Shown piece after piece: positions 16,837 to 25,873 of a DNA stretch of 40,779 bases. This DNA comes from Marixanthotalea marina (GTDB taxonomy: Bacteria; Bacteroidota; Bacteroidia; Flavobacteriales; Flavobacteriaceae), in contig JAHLEH010000013.1 in assembly GCA_018883545.1 (NCBI GenBank), positions 1 through 40,779 on the forward strand, read 5' to 3'. How positions within the stretch are numbered: the stretch's first letter is position 1; every line of letters begins with the position of its first letter. A program made the translations under genes and the position numbers. The notes under the pieces are model-generated. The model worked only from the letters and a program-made list of their open reading frames with translations, did not search any database and was not told where the DNA came from.

Positions 16837-17361
16837 TCATTCTTCTTCGTCCATCGCTGTCATTTCTTCAGCCATTTTAGCAGCTTCAATAGCTTCTAAA
16901 GCGTTTATAATAGGGGCGGTGTCATAATAAGCATGCTCCTCTACAATTTTACCATCAATAAACTGTGCGGTTAGATGTACGGGTACCACAAGTTCTTCAT
17001 TGGTTTCCGATAAAATTCCTTTCCAGATACCCCAATAGTTTACCCAAGTTTCATTATCTATGTCTACTACCATTTCTGTAAAAGAACCTTCATCTTCAAA
17101 CCCATAAGAAGAAAAATTGATTAGCATGTCCTGAAAGTTTTGAATGGTTTCATCAGTGGATAACCCTTTTACGGAATTATGGTGGATTTTAGCCGTATCG
17201 GCAAAGTTGGCCTTCCAGGAAGCCCAATCTTGTTGCTCGTAAAGTTTAATGCCGGATTTTAAGGTTTCAATTTCGGTTGAATTCTCGAAATACCTTTGTG
17301 GTTTGCTTTGGCATGCAATAAATAGAATTGCAAAACCGCCTAATAGAATTAGCTTTTTCAT
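16837..17361 (-). CDS. Lipoprotein with NTF2/SnoaL-like fold
   Basis: 174 residues. The N-terminus MKKLILLGGFAILFIAC is a lipoprotein signal with the acylated Cys at residue 17. The body resembles the NTF2-like/SnoaL-like cone fold: an initial helix IKLYEQQDWASWKANFAD, then TETI-type and WVNYWGIWKG strands and a conserved VHLTAQFIDGKIVEEHAYYD segment. Such proteins may be enzymes or binding domains, and no catalytic residue set can be assigned. The C-terminus is acidic. The stop overlaps an ATG of the next gene (ATGA at 16837-16840), pointing to coupling with the frameshifted secreted gene. A 147-base gap with nothing recognisable separates it from rsmD. Confidence 0.75.
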   Translation of the reverse strand: MKKLILLGGFAILFIACQSKPQRYFENSTEIETLKSGIKLYEQQDWASWKANFADTAKIHHNSVKGLSTDETIQNFQDMLINFSSYGFEDEGSFTEMVVDIDNETWVNYWGIWKGILSETNEELVVPVHLTAQFIDGKIVEEHAYYDTAPIINALEAIEAAKMAEEMTAMDEEE

Positions 17362-17507
17362 CGGTTAAATGTTTTAAGTTAGTTATAGAATTAACCATAA
17401 AACAAATAGGAGCGCTTACTCAAACTAATTGACGGTAGAGCCAGGGACTCTTAATGCTTGTCTAATGTACTGAAAAAAAAGTAATTATGTGTTTATTTCT
17501 TTGAAAA

Positions 17508-18047
17508 TCAATCAATTTCAAAGAAGCTAAACCTGTTGCCACCATAGGATTTGGAATAACTGTAATGTAGAGCGTTCGATAAATCGGTATTTTTAGAGTG
17601 CTCAATTATTAAAAGCCCCTCCTCAAGTAAAAGATTATTTTTAAATACCAATTCTGAAATTTTGAGAAATAATTCATCAGAAAATCCATAGGGGGGATCT
17701 GCAAAAATAACATTGAACTGTTGGTTTGTGTTTTCCAAAAACTTAAAAACATCACTTTTAATTGTCTGAATGGGCATTTTAAAAGTTTCTGCCGTTTGGT
17801 TTATGAATTTTATACACCCAAAATCTTGGTCAACACAAATGATTTGTTCAGTGCCACGCGATGCAAATTCGTAACTAATATTTCCTGTGCCTGCAAAAAG
17901 GTCTAATACTACAAGATCGTCAAAATAGTAATGATTATTTAAAATATTGAAAAGCCCCTCTTTTGCCATATCGGTAGTTGGGCGAACCGGCAAATGCTTT
18001 GGTGCTACAATTTTTCTGCTTTTATGTAATCCAGATATAATACGCAT
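17508..18047 (-). CDS. rsmD: 16S rRNA (guanine966-N2)-methyltransferase RsmD
   Basis: SAM-dependent methyltransferase that modifies G966 of 16S rRNA. 179 residues, the usual length. MRIISGLHKSRKI at the N-terminus and RPTTDMAKEGLFNIL are family signatures. VLDLFAGTGNISYE is the SAM-binding motif I and FADPPYGF the catalytic (D/N)PPY motif. The start codon overlaps the stop of the DUF3822 gene by one base, so the two are cotranscribed, an arrangement I recall from other Bacteroidota. A gap without genes follows downstream. Confidence 0.95.
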   Translation of the reverse strand: MRIISGLHKSRKIVAPKHLPVRPTTDMAKEGLFNILNNHYYFDDLVVLDLFAGTGNISYEFASRGTEQIICVDQDFGCIKFINQTAETFKMPIQTIKSDVFKFLENTNQQFNVIFADPPYGFSDELFLKISELVFKNNLLLEEGLLIIEHSKNTDLSNALHYSYSKSYGGNRFSFFEID

Positions 18048-18868
18048 TAGAAGCTTTTAAGTAAGGTGTAATTAGAATAGTTGTTTTCTGGTTTTTCTAC
18101 AAAATTGTATAAGTCGTTTCTATTGCCAAAGTCTATGTGCCTAATGTATTTATAGGTTATGTTGTATAGGGAATCGCCATGTTGTATGTCTCCTAAAAAG
18201 ACCAATTGTAATGTTTCGGGATTTAAGCCTAATTGTTCTGAAACAAATAATATGTAGTAAATAAAATCTTCATCACTGTTAAATTCAAACGTGTTGTAGA
18301 GTAAAAGGGAACTTTTGTCAATAACAACCATTTCAAAATGACCTTTACTTACGTTTACATACATTTTGGTTCTTTCGGCATTTTTTTCGGTAAGCAATAG
18401 TTGTTCTATTAATACTGTTGAAACATGTTTATAGGTAAAGGCCCCAAATAACTCATAGATGAAGTTGTTTATATTTACATAGGGTACGTACACATTTACG
18501 CTATCGTTAGCTTCAATAGTATCAAAAGTTATAAAATCAGACCTTAGTATTTTGGAGTTAAATTTAAGATAGTCGGCCAGGGCATCTTCATTAAACAAAG
18601 CTTTTGGAACCAATGTTGAAAGCTCGTTAGAATGTATTACAATTACATTGCTAAAGGTAGATTGAAGTTCATTTTCTGAATTAAACACATGTTTTAGTTT
18701 GTCTAATACTTCAAACGGATTTAATTTCTTTTCAAACCAATATGTTTTTAAAAAGGTGATGGTTTTAGAATCCCTTTGTAGAATACAAAAAGAAAGTCCA
18801 CTCAAACTTATTTGAATGGACAGTTCTTTATTTAATATTTTATTGTCTTTATTACTCGTTATTGCCAT
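18047..18868 (-). CDS. DUF3822 family protein
   Basis: About 273 residues from ATG 18868. A longer start at 18889 would increase the overlap with the upstream gene to 38 bases. Features matching DUF3822 as I know it: a beta-rich N-terminal half (ELSIQISLSGLSFCIL), a central YVPYVNINNFIYELFG segment, and a second half with MYVNVSKGHFEMVVID and LLLYNTFEF strands, which together suggest an actin/hexokinase-like (ASKHA) fold. The function is unknown. No signal peptide or membrane helix. The gene overlaps the preceding membrane-protein gene by 17 bases and rsmD by one base, so all three form one operon. Confidence 0.8.
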   Translation of the reverse strand: MAITSNKDNKILNKELSIQISLSGLSFCILQRDSKTITFLKTYWFEKKLNPFEVLDKLKHVFNSENELQSTFSNVIVIHSNELSTLVPKALFNEDALADYLKFNSKILRSDFITFDTIEANDSVNVYVPYVNINNFIYELFGAFTYKHVSTVLIEQLLLTEKNAERTKMYVNVSKGHFEMVVIDKSSLLLYNTFEFNSDEDFIYYILFVSEQLGLNPETLQLVFLGDIQHGDSLYNITYKYIRHIDFGNRNDLYNFVEKPENNYSNYTLLKSF

Positions 18869-19589
18869 AGGTTTTTGGCCAGTTTCCACTTGTTTTAACC
18901 TCGGTCATTGAGCCTACGGTCAACTCATCGCCATTAACACCGTCAACAGAAATCACTTGGTTTTCCTGAATAAGAAGGTCTTTTTCTTGGTCGAATAAAA
19001 TAATATCTTTCTTTACAGAAGCTTTAAAAACAGGAATCTTTATTCCATCTTCTTCTAAGAAACCAGCTTCTAATTTGAATTTTTCACCAGGTTTTCCAGC
19101 AGGTACATTCATCATGGTTTTGTAACGTGTAGAGCTTTTGAAAAGCGAATCTTTAACATTAACAAAACCAAGCGTGTCTATAATTACAATATCTTTAGGT
19201 ATGTCTATGCCAAAAGCCTTACTTCTTTCTTCATCTTTTACTGTTGAATCACGGCGCTGCGTAATAACATACTGGGCGGTGTCTATAAATTTAACCAAGT
19301 TGTCAAAATTATCGTTAAACTTACCTGTAACTTGTCTATGTGCCAATTGGGCATCTCTAATGTCTATTAAGCTTTTAATTACTTTGGTATATCGTTCTTC
19401 TTTTGTTTGATTAAAAAGGATGGGGTTGTATACAGATTGAAAGGTACTATATCCTAGAAAAGCAATTAGTACCCATAGGGCAATAATTAAAACGGGTTTA
19501 AATTTTGAAGGTATAAATTTATCTACCAGCTTAACTAAGCCAATAGTAAGCAATATTACAGCAATTACAATTAGAATTATTGTCCACAT
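18852..19589 (-). CDS. Conserved membrane-anchored protein of unknown function
   Basis: 245 residues. Two hydrophobic helices are near the N-terminus (MWTIILIVIAVILLTIGLV and about residues 31-52, VLIIALWVLIAFLGYSTF). The rest is a soluble domain, mostly charged and probably periplasmic or cytoplasmic depending on topology. No known motif is recognised. The region near YTKVIKSLIDIRDAQLAHR resembles a pilin-like amphipathic helix but without a prepilin signal. First gene of the minus-strand set with DUF3822 and rsmD. A -7 element at 19631-19638 fits its promoter. Probably a Bacteroidota-specific conserved gene, judged only from its stable-looking operon context. Confidence 0.7.
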   Translation of the reverse strand: MWTIILIVIAVILLTIGLVKLVDKFIPSKFKPVLIIALWVLIAFLGYSTFQSVYNPILFNQTKEERYTKVIKSLIDIRDAQLAHRQVTGKFNDNFDNLVKFIDTAQYVITQRRDSTVKDEERSKAFGIDIPKDIVIIDTLGFVNVKDSLFKSSTRYKTMMNVPAGKPGEKFKLEAGFLEEDGIKIPVFKASVKKDIILFDQEKDLLIQENQVISVDGVNGDELTVGSMTEVKTSGNWPKTYGNNE

Positions 19590-19630
19590 AGTTTGTTAAT
19601 TTAATATAATAAGTTTAATAATGGTATTCG

Positions 19631-19638
19631 CAAATCTA
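19631..19638 (-). promoter_or_regulatory. -7 promoter element of the 19589-17508 operon
   Basis: On the minus strand the sequence is TAGATTTG, an exact TAnnTTTG match, giving a leader of about 35 bases before the ATG at 19589. It lies back to back with the plus-strand element at 19685-19692. Confidence 0.5.
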
Positions 19639-19684
19639 CAATTTTTTTTTATTCACAAAAGCCAATGTTGGCAAAAATCATTTT

Positions 19685-19692
19685 TATATTTG
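19685..19692 (+). promoter_or_regulatory. -7 promoter element of the RecD-like helicase gene
   Basis: TATATTTG matches TAnnTTTG and ends 27 bases before the ATG at 19720. A TTG at 19668-19670 is only 14 bases upstream, shorter than usual, so only the -7 part is claimed. Confidence 0.5.
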
Positions 19693-19719
19693 AATAATCT
19701 ATAATTTCTAAAGCCAATA

Positions 19720-21144
19720 ATGACTTCTTCGCAATTTTATGCCTTAATAAAACAAGAGTTTCCGTTTTCTCCAACCCCAAAACAAGACTTTGTTTTACAA
19801 CAGCTATCAGAATTTATTTTCAATAAATCTAAGAATGCTTTATATGTTTTGAAAGGGTATGCAGGTACAGGTAAAACAACCATTATAGGTACTATTGTTA
19901 CTAATTTATGGAAGGCAAAAATGAGTGCCGTTTTAATGGCGCCAACAGGCAGAGCAGCAAAGGTTATTTCTGGATATTCAGGAAAAGAAGCATTTACTAT
20001 ACATAAAAAAATTTACTATCCTAAGTCTGAAAAAGGAGGAGGGGTGAAGTTTGTATTGCAACCCAATAAGCATAAAAACACTGTTTTTATTGTTGACGAA
20101 GCCTCCATGATTCCCGATTCACCTGGAGAATCTAAACTTTTTGAAAATGGTTCTTTGTTGGACGATTTAATGCAATATGTATATTCTGGTCACCAATGCA
20201 AATTACTTTTAATTGGTGATACGGCGCAGTTGCCTCCCGTTAAATTGGATGTGAGCCCAGCACTCGACGAGAAAAATCTTGAATTGCATTATAACAAAGA
20301 AGTGGTTAAAATGGAATTGGATGAAGTAGTGAGACAAGAACAGGGGTCTGGGATTCTTCATAATGCCACCGTTTTAAGGGAACATTTGTCAGAACCGTTC
20401 TCAGATACGTTTAAATTTCAGTTGTCCAATTTTAAGGATATCGTTAGGCTTATAGATGGGCACGAAATTATGGATGCCATCAACGAATCCTATAGTACTT
20501 TAGGCAATGAAGAAACAGCCATTATTGTAAGAAGTAATAAACGCGCAAATTTATACAACCAAAATATAAGAAATCGTATTTTATTTAATGAAAATGAATT
20601 GACTCCTGGCGATTACCTAATGGTGGTTAAAAACAATTATTTCTGGATTAAACCCACAACTGAAGCTGGATTTATAGCCAATGGCGATATAATTGAGGTC
20701 TTGGAAATATTTAAGATTGAAGAACTGTATGGTTTTAAATTTGCTGAAGTAAAGGTGCGTATGGTCGATTATCCTAGGATGCGCCCTTTTGAAACCTATC
20801 TTTTATTGGATACCATAACATCTGAAACACCATCCTTGTCCTATGACGATTCCAACCGATTGTACCAAGAGGTAATGAAAGATTATCAAAACGAAACCAG
20901 TAATTATAGAAAGTTTTTAAAAGTAAAAAACAATAAGCATTTTAATGCGCTTCAGGTTAAGTTCTCGTATGCCATAACGTGCCATAAATCACAAGGTGGC
21001 CAATGGAACACCGTTTTTGTTGAACAACCATACTTACCAAACGGCATTGACAAAGACTATTTAAGGTGGCTGTACACAGCGGTTACTAGAGCCAAAGAAA
21101 AATTGTACCTTATAGGTTTTAAGGACGATTTTTTTGTTGAATAA
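19720..21144 (+). CDS. RecD-like superfamily 1 DNA helicase
   Basis: 474 residues. Walker A KGYAGTGKTT is near residue 45, motif Ia APTGRAAKVISGYSG follows, Walker B is VFIVDEASMI near residue 125, and motif III LLIGDTAQLPPV comes after it. The C-terminal UvrD/RecD-like part holds ITCHKSQGGQW (motif V) and LYTAVTRAKEKLYLIG (motif VI). This is the short, stand-alone RecD/Dda-like helicase widespread in Bacteroidota, without RecB and RecC partners. It probably acts in DNA repair or replication restart, unwinding 5' to 3'. No nuclease domain is seen. It has its own -7 element. A separate -7 element for kdsB follows the stop, so the genes need not be one operon. Confidence 0.88.
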   Translation: MTSSQFYALIKQEFPFSPTPKQDFVLQQLSEFIFNKSKNALYVLKGYAGTGKTTIIGTIVTNLWKAKMSAVLMAPTGRAAKVISGYSGKEAFTIHKKIYYPKSEKGGGVKFVLQPNKHKNTVFIVDEASMIPDSPGESKLFENGSLLDDLMQYVYSGHQCKLLLIGDTAQLPPVKLDVSPALDEKNLELHYNKEVVKMELDEVVRQEQGSGILHNATVLREHLSEPFSDTFKFQLSNFKDIVRLIDGHEIMDAINESYSTLGNEETAIIVRSNKRANLYNQNIRNRILFNENELTPGDYLMVVKNNYFWIKPTTEAGFIANGDIIEVLEIFKIEELYGFKFAEVKVRMVDYPRMRPFETYLLLDTITSETPSLSYDDSNRLYQEVMKDYQNETSNYRKFLKVKNNKHFNALQVKFSYAITCHKSQGGQWNTVFVEQPYLPNGIDKDYLRWLYTAVTRAKEKLYLIGFKDDFFVE

Positions 21145-21151
21145 TTTGTTT

Positions 21152-21159
21152 TACTTTTG
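21152..21159 (+). promoter_or_regulatory. -7 promoter element of kdsB
   Basis: TACTTTTG matches TAnnTTTG and lies 22 bases before the kdsB ATG, in the short gap after the helicase stop. The only TTG candidates upstream are about 12-15 bases away, closer than normal. Confidence 0.45.
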
Positions 21160-21181
21160 ATTTAGAATTCATTTTTATACT

Positions 21182-21910
21182 ATGAAAATAATCTCAATGA
21201 TTCCGGCGCGTTATAGTGCTTCCAGATTCCCAGGAAAATTAATGCAGGATTTGGGTGGTAAAACAGTTATAAGGCGCACTTATGAAGCTACTGTTGCTAC
21301 CAACTTGTTTGATGATGTTATAGTAGTTACCGATAGTCCTATAATCTATAATGAAATTGTAGATAATGGGGGCAAGGCCATGATGAGTAGAAAAGAACAT
21401 GAGTGCGGCAGCGACAGGATAGCGGAAGCAGTGGAAGATTTAGATATAGATATTGTAATAAATGTACAAGGAGACGAACCGTTTACTGAAGAAGCTTCTC
21501 TTAGAAAACTCATAGAAGCTTTTAAGAACGATGTAAATAACGAAATTGATTTAGCTTCCTTAATGGTTCATATAACACAAGAAGAAGAAATCAACAGTCC
21601 TAATACAGTAAAAGTTATTGTAGACCAAAATAATTTCGCTTTGTATTTTTCGCGCAGCCCAATACCTTACCATCGCGATAAAAATGTGCCTATCAAATAT
21701 TTTAAGCACAAGGGCGTGTATGCCTTTAGAAAGCAGGCCATTTTAGATTTTTACAGGTTGCCTATGTTGCCTTTGGAAGCTTCAGAAAAAATTGAATGTA
21801 TTCGTTATTTAGAATACGGTAAAAAAATCAAAATGATCGAAACTTCTGTTGAAGGTATAGAGATTGATACTCCTGAAGATTTAGAACGTGCCAAAAAAAT
21901 ATGGAAATAG
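21182..21910 (+). CDS. kdsB: CMP-Kdo synthetase (3-deoxy-manno-octulosonate cytidylyltransferase)
   Basis: Activates Kdo with CTP to CMP-Kdo for the inner core of lipopolysaccharide. 242 residues, typical length. The CTP-binding N-terminus [15 protein letters not shown], the central NVQGDEPFT motif and the C-terminal [11 protein letters not shown] block all match. Cytoplasmic. It overlaps the following HAD gene by ten bases and shares a likely transcript with the iron-dependent dehydrogenase at 22689. In Shewanella a KdsB homologue activates 8-amino-Kdo made by KdnB and KdnA, so the presence of a KdnB-like enzyme nearby raises the possibility that this one also accepts a modified Kdo. Confidence 0.95.
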   Translation: MKIISMIPARYSASRFPGKLMQDLGGKTVIRRTYEATVATNLFDDVIVVTDSPIIYNEIVDNGGKAMMSRKEHECGSDRIAEAVEDLDIDIVINVQGDEPFTEEASLRKLIEAFKNDVNNEIDLASLMVHITQEEEINSPNTVKVIVDQNNFALYFSRSPIPYHRDKNVPIKYFKHKGVYAFRKQAILDFYRLPMLPLEASEKIECIRYLEYGKKIKMIETSVEGIEIDTPEDLERAKKIWK

Positions 21911-22605
21911 ATTATAAGCACATAAAGGTAATAGGTTTTGATGCCGATGACACATTGTGGGTTAACGAGACCTATTTTAGGGAAGCTGAACTCGAAATCC
22001 AACAACTTTTATCTGTTTACGAAACGCCTAATAAAATAGATCAGGAACTATATCGGGTAGAAATAGATAATCTTCCTATATATGGTTATGGTATCAAGGC
22101 ATTTACCTTGTCGATGGTAGAAGTTGCTCTCGAATTATCAAACTATAACCTGCCCAATAAAACCATTGAGGCCATATTGAATATAGGAAAAGCAATGTTG
22201 GAAAAACCTGTAGAGTTGTTAGATGGTGTTGAAGAAGTTTTAAAAAAACTGTCAGGAAAATACCGATTAATTCTGGCAACCAAAGGTGATTTGTTAGATC
22301 AGGAGCGTAAACTGGCAAAATCTGGACTTACAGATTATTTTCATCACATAGAAGTTTTAAGTGACAAAAAGGAGTCTAATTATTCAAAACTATTAAATCA
22401 TTTGGATATAAAACCTTCCGAATTTTTAATGGTAGGAAACTCTTTGAAGTCCGATGTCTTACCATTGGTAAATATAAAATCAAATGCCATTCACGTGCCT
22501 TTCCATACCACATGGGCACATGAGCAGGTAACAGAAAAGGAGACCAATGGCAAAACCTATAAAACAGTTAGTGGCTTAAAGGAAATCTTGATGTTGTTAA
22601 ATTAG
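21901..22605 (+). CDS. HAD-superfamily hydrolase
   Basis: 234 residues. Motif I is [10 protein letters not shown] with nucleophile and acid/base Asp residues, motif II is LILATKGD with Thr and Lys, and motif IV is [11 protein letters not shown] helical C1 cap follows motif I. It resembles YjjG-like or phosphoglycolate phosphatase-like enzymes. It is not KdsC, which lacks this cap and is shorter. The gene overlaps kdsB by ten bases and precedes the iron-dependent dehydrogenase, so it may act on an octulosonate phosphate or simply be a house-cleaning phosphatase. The substrate cannot be decided. Confidence 0.85.
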   Translation: MEIDYKHIKVIGFDADDTLWVNETYFREAELEIQQLLSVYETPNKIDQELYRVEIDNLPIYGYGIKAFTLSMVEVALELSNYNLPNKTIEAILNIGKAMLEKPVELLDGVEEVLKKLSGKYRLILATKGDLLDQERKLAKSGLTDYFHHIEVLSDKKESNYSKLLNHLDIKPSEFLMVGNSLKSDVLPLVNIKSNAIHVPFHTTWAHEQVTEKETNGKTYKTVSGLKEILMLLN

Positions 22606-22613
22606 ATTTCTTA

Positions 22614-22632
22614 CAAATTTTAACAAAATTTG
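22614..22632. repeat. AT-rich inverted repeat after the HAD gene
   Basis: CAAATTTT and AAAATTTG with an AAC spacer form a perfect inverted repeat of eight bases per arm, nine bases after the HAD stop. It may be an operator for the downstream dehydrogenase or a weak terminator. It has no T tract. Confidence 0.35.
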
Positions 22633-22688
22633 AACCATTAACTAAGTAAATAAATTAATTTTATCTTTTGAAAAAGAAAACGAACTAA

Positions 22689-23771
22689 ATGAGCTATAAA
22701 AACTTTCCCATGGTGCCAAGAGTTGTTTTTGGTAGAGGTAGTTTCAATCAGTTAAATGAAATATTATCCCCAAAGCGCCTAAACCCTGAAGCCCCATTTA
22801 TTTTTTTGGTAGACGACGTCTTTAAAAATAATAATTGGTTGACTTCAAGAATACCGCTGTCTTATGATGACAAGGTTATTTTCGTTTCTTCAGCCGAAGA
22901 GCCCAAAACATCACAGGTAGATGAGCTGGTCGAGCATATTATATTAACATCAAAGAAAAGACCTTCTGGAATAATAGGCATTGGAGGAGGCACGTTATTA
23001 GACCTTGCAAAAGCAGTCTCTATAATGTTAACGAACGATGGTGAAACTAAAGATTATCAAGGTTGGGATTTGGTTAAGAATCCAGCTATTTATCATGTTG
23101 GTATTCCAACGATTTCTGGTACGGGTGCCGAAGTGTCAAGAACAACCGTGTTAACAGGACCCACAAAAAAACTGGGTATTAATTCGGATTATACGCCTTT
23201 TGACCAAGTAGTTTTGGACTCAGAACTTGTAAAAGGTGTGCCAGTAGATCAATGGTTCTATACGGGTATGGATTGCTTTATTCATTGTGTAGAGTCGCTA
23301 AATGGGACCTATTTAAATGCTTTTAGTGAAAGCTATGGAAGTCTGGCCTATCAGCTTTGCAAGGAAATTTTTATTGAAGATGGTTTAAACGAAATCGAAT
23401 CTCAGGAAAAATTGATGATGGCCTCTTGGCATGGCGGTATGAGTATTGCCTATTCTCAAGTAGGCGTGGCTCACGCTATGAGCTATGGTTTGTCTTATTT
23501 GTTAGGAATAAAGCATGGCATTGGCAATTGTATTGTATTTGACCAATTGGAAGAGTTTTATCCTGAAGATGTCGCTCTTTTTAAAACCATGAAAGAGAAG
23601 CATAAGATTGAACTACCGCAAGGTATTTGTGCTAATTTAACTGATGAAGAATTTGACACCATGATTAATGTTGCACTCGGTCTTGAACCCTTATGGGAAA
23701 ATGCCTTGGGAAATCATTGGAAAAAAACGATTACGCCAAAAAAACTTAAAGAATTATACCAAAAAATGTAA
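22689..23771 (+). CDS. Iron-containing alcohol dehydrogenase, candidate Kdo 8-oxidase (KdnB-like)
   Basis: 360 residues of the group III metal-dependent alcohol dehydrogenase family. The dinucleotide-binding GIGGGTLLDLAKAV and the ISGTGAEVSRTTVL blocks are clear. The four metal ligands are present: Asp and His in GMDCFIHCVESL, His in VAHAMSYG and His in GIKHGIGN. Close linkage to kdsB suggests KdnB, which in Shewanella oxidises the C8 hydroxyl of Kdo before transamination by KdnA. This is inference from context plus memory of the annotation of similar flavobacterial genes. No KdnA-like aminotransferase lies within this window. Otherwise it would be a dehydrogenase of unknown substrate. The transcript ends at the terminator at 23912-23938. 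Confidence 0.85.
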   Translation: MSYKNFPMVPRVVFGRGSFNQLNEILSPKRLNPEAPFIFLVDDVFKNNNWLTSRIPLSYDDKVIFVSSAEEPKTSQVDELVEHIILTSKKRPSGIIGIGGGTLLDLAKAVSIMLTNDGETKDYQGWDLVKNPAIYHVGIPTISGTGAEVSRTTVLTGPTKKLGINSDYTPFDQVVLDSELVKGVPVDQWFYTGMDCFIHCVESLNGTYLNAFSESYGSLAYQLCKEIFIEDGLNEIESQEKLMMASWHGGMSIAYSQVGVAHAMSYGLSYLLGIKHGIGNCIVFDQLEEFYPEDVALFKTMKEKHKIELPQGICANLTDEEFDTMINVALGLEPLWENALGNHWKKTITPKKLKELYQKM

Positions 23772-23911
23772 TTCATTTAAAGAAAGTGTTAAAAAAATGA
23801 TTTTAACATACAAAATGGCACAGATGTTGCAATATTGTTAGTGATAGTGGATGAAACATAAAGTAAACAATTCATTGTCCCTAAAAAGAAACATTTACTA
23901 ATCATAAAAAT

Positions 23912-23938
23912 AAAAGCCGCCTAATAAGGCGGCTTTTT
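23912..23938. terminator. Strong, probably bidirectional intrinsic terminator
   Basis: Stem AAAAGCCGCCT / AGGCGGCTTTT with an AATA loop, 11 base pairs, flanked by A on one side and T on the other. It therefore works for the plus-strand dehydrogenase gene and for the minus-strand oxidoreductase gene that ends at 23951. Confidence 0.9.
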
Positions 23939-23950
23939 GGCTTTTACGTT

Positions 23951-24925
23951 TTATATTTTTCCAAGTATTCTATCCATAATCCAACTGGTATGCAGTGCCG
24001 TGTTTCCTGTTGATGGGTGTGTAAAAGAATCGTCGAACAAATCATTTCTCAAGTTTTCAACATGTGGCTGCTGTACATGCTTCGGATTTTCAATAAATAA
24101 ACTTTCCGAATGCGATTTACTGGTTATTGAAATTGGTTCATCTTCAAATATTGGGAATTGTATTTGACCTTCACTACCATAAATCGTAACGACATCTAAA
24201 TAGTCGTTGCTTCCAAAATTCCAATGGCCGGAACCTGTAATGCAATTTTCGTGTATCCAACATGCGGTAATGGCATCTTTTGCAGAATATAGGTTTTGTT
24301 GATTTGTACTAATGCCCTTAACGTCTTTCATATTGCCCAACAGAAAAGTAAATAAATCTAGACCGTGTGAAGCCAAATCATCAAAATAACCACCGTTGGC
24401 TACTTTAAAATCGGTGCGCCAATTATATTCGCCAGATAAATCAGTATCGCTGGGGTACTTGTTAAGTTGCCAATTAATATGGCGTACATCACCAATATAT
24501 TTTTTGTCTAACCACTCCTTTATTTTTAGGAATCGAGGTAAAGAACGCCTGTAGTAGGCAACAAACAATGGCACATTTTTTTCCTTAAAAGCATTGTGTA
24601 TTATTAAGCTGTCAGCATAGCTTGGGGAAAGTGGTTTTTCTATACAGCAAGTTTTTTTTGCATTTGCTACTTTTAGAGCGTAATACTTATGCGTATCCGG
24701 TGGCGTTGCAATATAAATCGCATCTACATTGCTGTCGTTTATCAAACTATCCGCATCGGTAAAATATTTTTCAATTTGATGTCGCTTCGCATAATCTTTT
24801 ACTTTTTCGCTATCGCGTCTCATAACAGCTTTAAGGTTGAAGCCTTCAACCAACTTATAAGGTGGGCCACTTTTTATTTCGGTAACATTGCCACAGCCAA
24901 TAATACCCCAATTGATGATTTCCAT
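23951..24925 (-). CDS. Gfo/Idh/MocA family oxidoreductase
   Basis: 324 residues. The N-terminal Rossmann domain has WGIIGCGNVTEIKSGP, the AIYIATPPDTH strand and the EKPLSPSYADS motif with the catalytic-type Lys (about residue 96). The C-terminal domain follows, with DDLASHGLDLFTFLLG carrying the conserved Asp and His. These NAD(P)-dependent enzymes act on sugars, inositols or related compounds, and the substrate is unknown. No signal peptide, so it is cytoplasmic. Monocistronic by appearance: the terminator at 23912-23938 lies downstream, and the yebC terminator lies upstream. Confidence 0.9.
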   Translation of the reverse strand: MEIINWGIIGCGNVTEIKSGPPYKLVEGFNLKAVMRRDSEKVKDYAKRHQIEKYFTDADSLINDSNVDAIYIATPPDTHKYYALKVANAKKTCCIEKPLSPSYADSLIIHNAFKEKNVPLFVAYYRRSLPRFLKIKEWLDKKYIGDVRHINWQLNKYPSDTDLSGEYNWRTDFKVANGGYFDDLASHGLDLFTFLLGNMKDVKGISTNQQNLYSAKDAITACWIHENCITGSGHWNFGSNDYLDVVTIYGSEGQIQFPIFEDEPISITSKSHSESLFIENPKHVQQPHVENLRNDLFDDSFTHPSTGNTALHTSWIMDRILGKI

Positions 24926-24991
24926 TTTTGGTTATTTGTCTTTTCTAAAGTTATAAATATAACTAATGTAACTTTTCTAAATACAAAAATT

Positions 24992-25025
24992 AAAAAAGAA
25001 AGGCTACCGTAAATTTGGCAGCCTT
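24992..25025 (-). terminator. Intrinsic terminator of yebC
   Basis: On the minus strand, AAGGCT / AGCCTT forms the stem, extended by two more G-C pairs after a mismatch, with a T-rich tail (TTCTTTTTTA) after it. It lies 24 bases past the yebC stop. Confidence 0.7.
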
Positions 25026-25048
25026 AATTATTGTATGATTAGTTAGAA

Positions 25049-25768
25049 TTATTCTTCACTTTCTTCCATCGTGTGATATACGTTTTGGACATCATCATCT
25101 TCTTCCAGTTTTTCCAAAAGTTTTTCAACATCAGCAGCTTCTTCGGCTGTTAGTTTTTTAGTAACCTGTGGAATACGCTCAAAACCAGATGATAATATTT
25201 CAATGCCCTTTTCTTCTAAAGCAGCTTGAATGGCTCCGAAGCTTTCAAAAGGCGCGTAGATTAAAATGCCATCATCATCTACAAACACTTCTTCAGCACC
25301 GTAATCTATAAACTCCAATTCTATTTCCTCAGGGTCTAATCCGTCAGCATTGATTCTGAAATTACAAGTGTGGTCGAACATAAAAACAACCGAACCAGAA
25401 GTGCCCAAACTGCCATCGCATTTATTAAAGTAACTGCGCACATTGGCAACAGTTCTGGTGTTATTGTCAGTAGCAGTTTCTACCAATATAGCAATACCAT
25501 GTGGCGCATACCCTTCAAAAAGTACTTCTTTATAATCGCCTTGACTTTTATCGGAAGCTCTTTTTATGGCACGCTCAATATTGTCTTTGGGCATATTTAC
25601 GGCTTTGGCATTTTGTATAACCGCTCTTAAGCGGGAATTTCCGTCAGGATCAGGACCTCCCTCTTTTACAGCCATTACAATATCTTTTCCAATGCGGGTA
25701 AAGGCCTTACTCATGGCCGACCAACGCTTCATTTTTCGTGCTTTCCTAAATTCAAAAGCTCTTCCCAT
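25049..25768 (-). CDS. yebC: YebC/PmpR (TACO1) family protein
   Basis: 239 residues, normal length for the family. MGRAFEFRKARKMKRWSAM is the Bacteroidota variant of the N-terminal helix, followed by NSRLRAVIQNAKAVNMPKDNIERAIK and the YEGYAPHG-like FEGYAPHGIAILVE block. The C-terminus is strongly acidic. YebC proteins were described as transcription regulators. More recent work places them at the ribosome, where they help with difficult stretches such as poly-proline. Cytoplasmic. The terminator just downstream ends its transcript, and 105 bases separate it from the upstream dehydratase gene. Confidence 0.95.
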   Translation of the reverse strand: MGRAFEFRKARKMKRWSAMSKAFTRIGKDIVMAVKEGGPDPDGNSRLRAVIQNAKAVNMPKDNIERAIKRASDKSQGDYKEVLFEGYAPHGIAILVETATDNNTRTVANVRSYFNKCDGSLGTSGSVVFMFDHTCNFRINADGLDPEEIELEFIDYGAEEVFVDDDGILIYAPFESFGAIQAALEEKGIEILSSGFERIPQVTKKLTAEEAADVEKLLEKLEEDDDVQNVYHTMEESEE

Positions 25769-25873
25769 ACTTAATTATTATATTTTTTTAGCTATTGAAA
25801 ATTAGCTAAATATATTGTTTAAACAAATTTTTAAAATTCTAGCAAATTTAAAAACCTTAAAATCAAAAACAAA

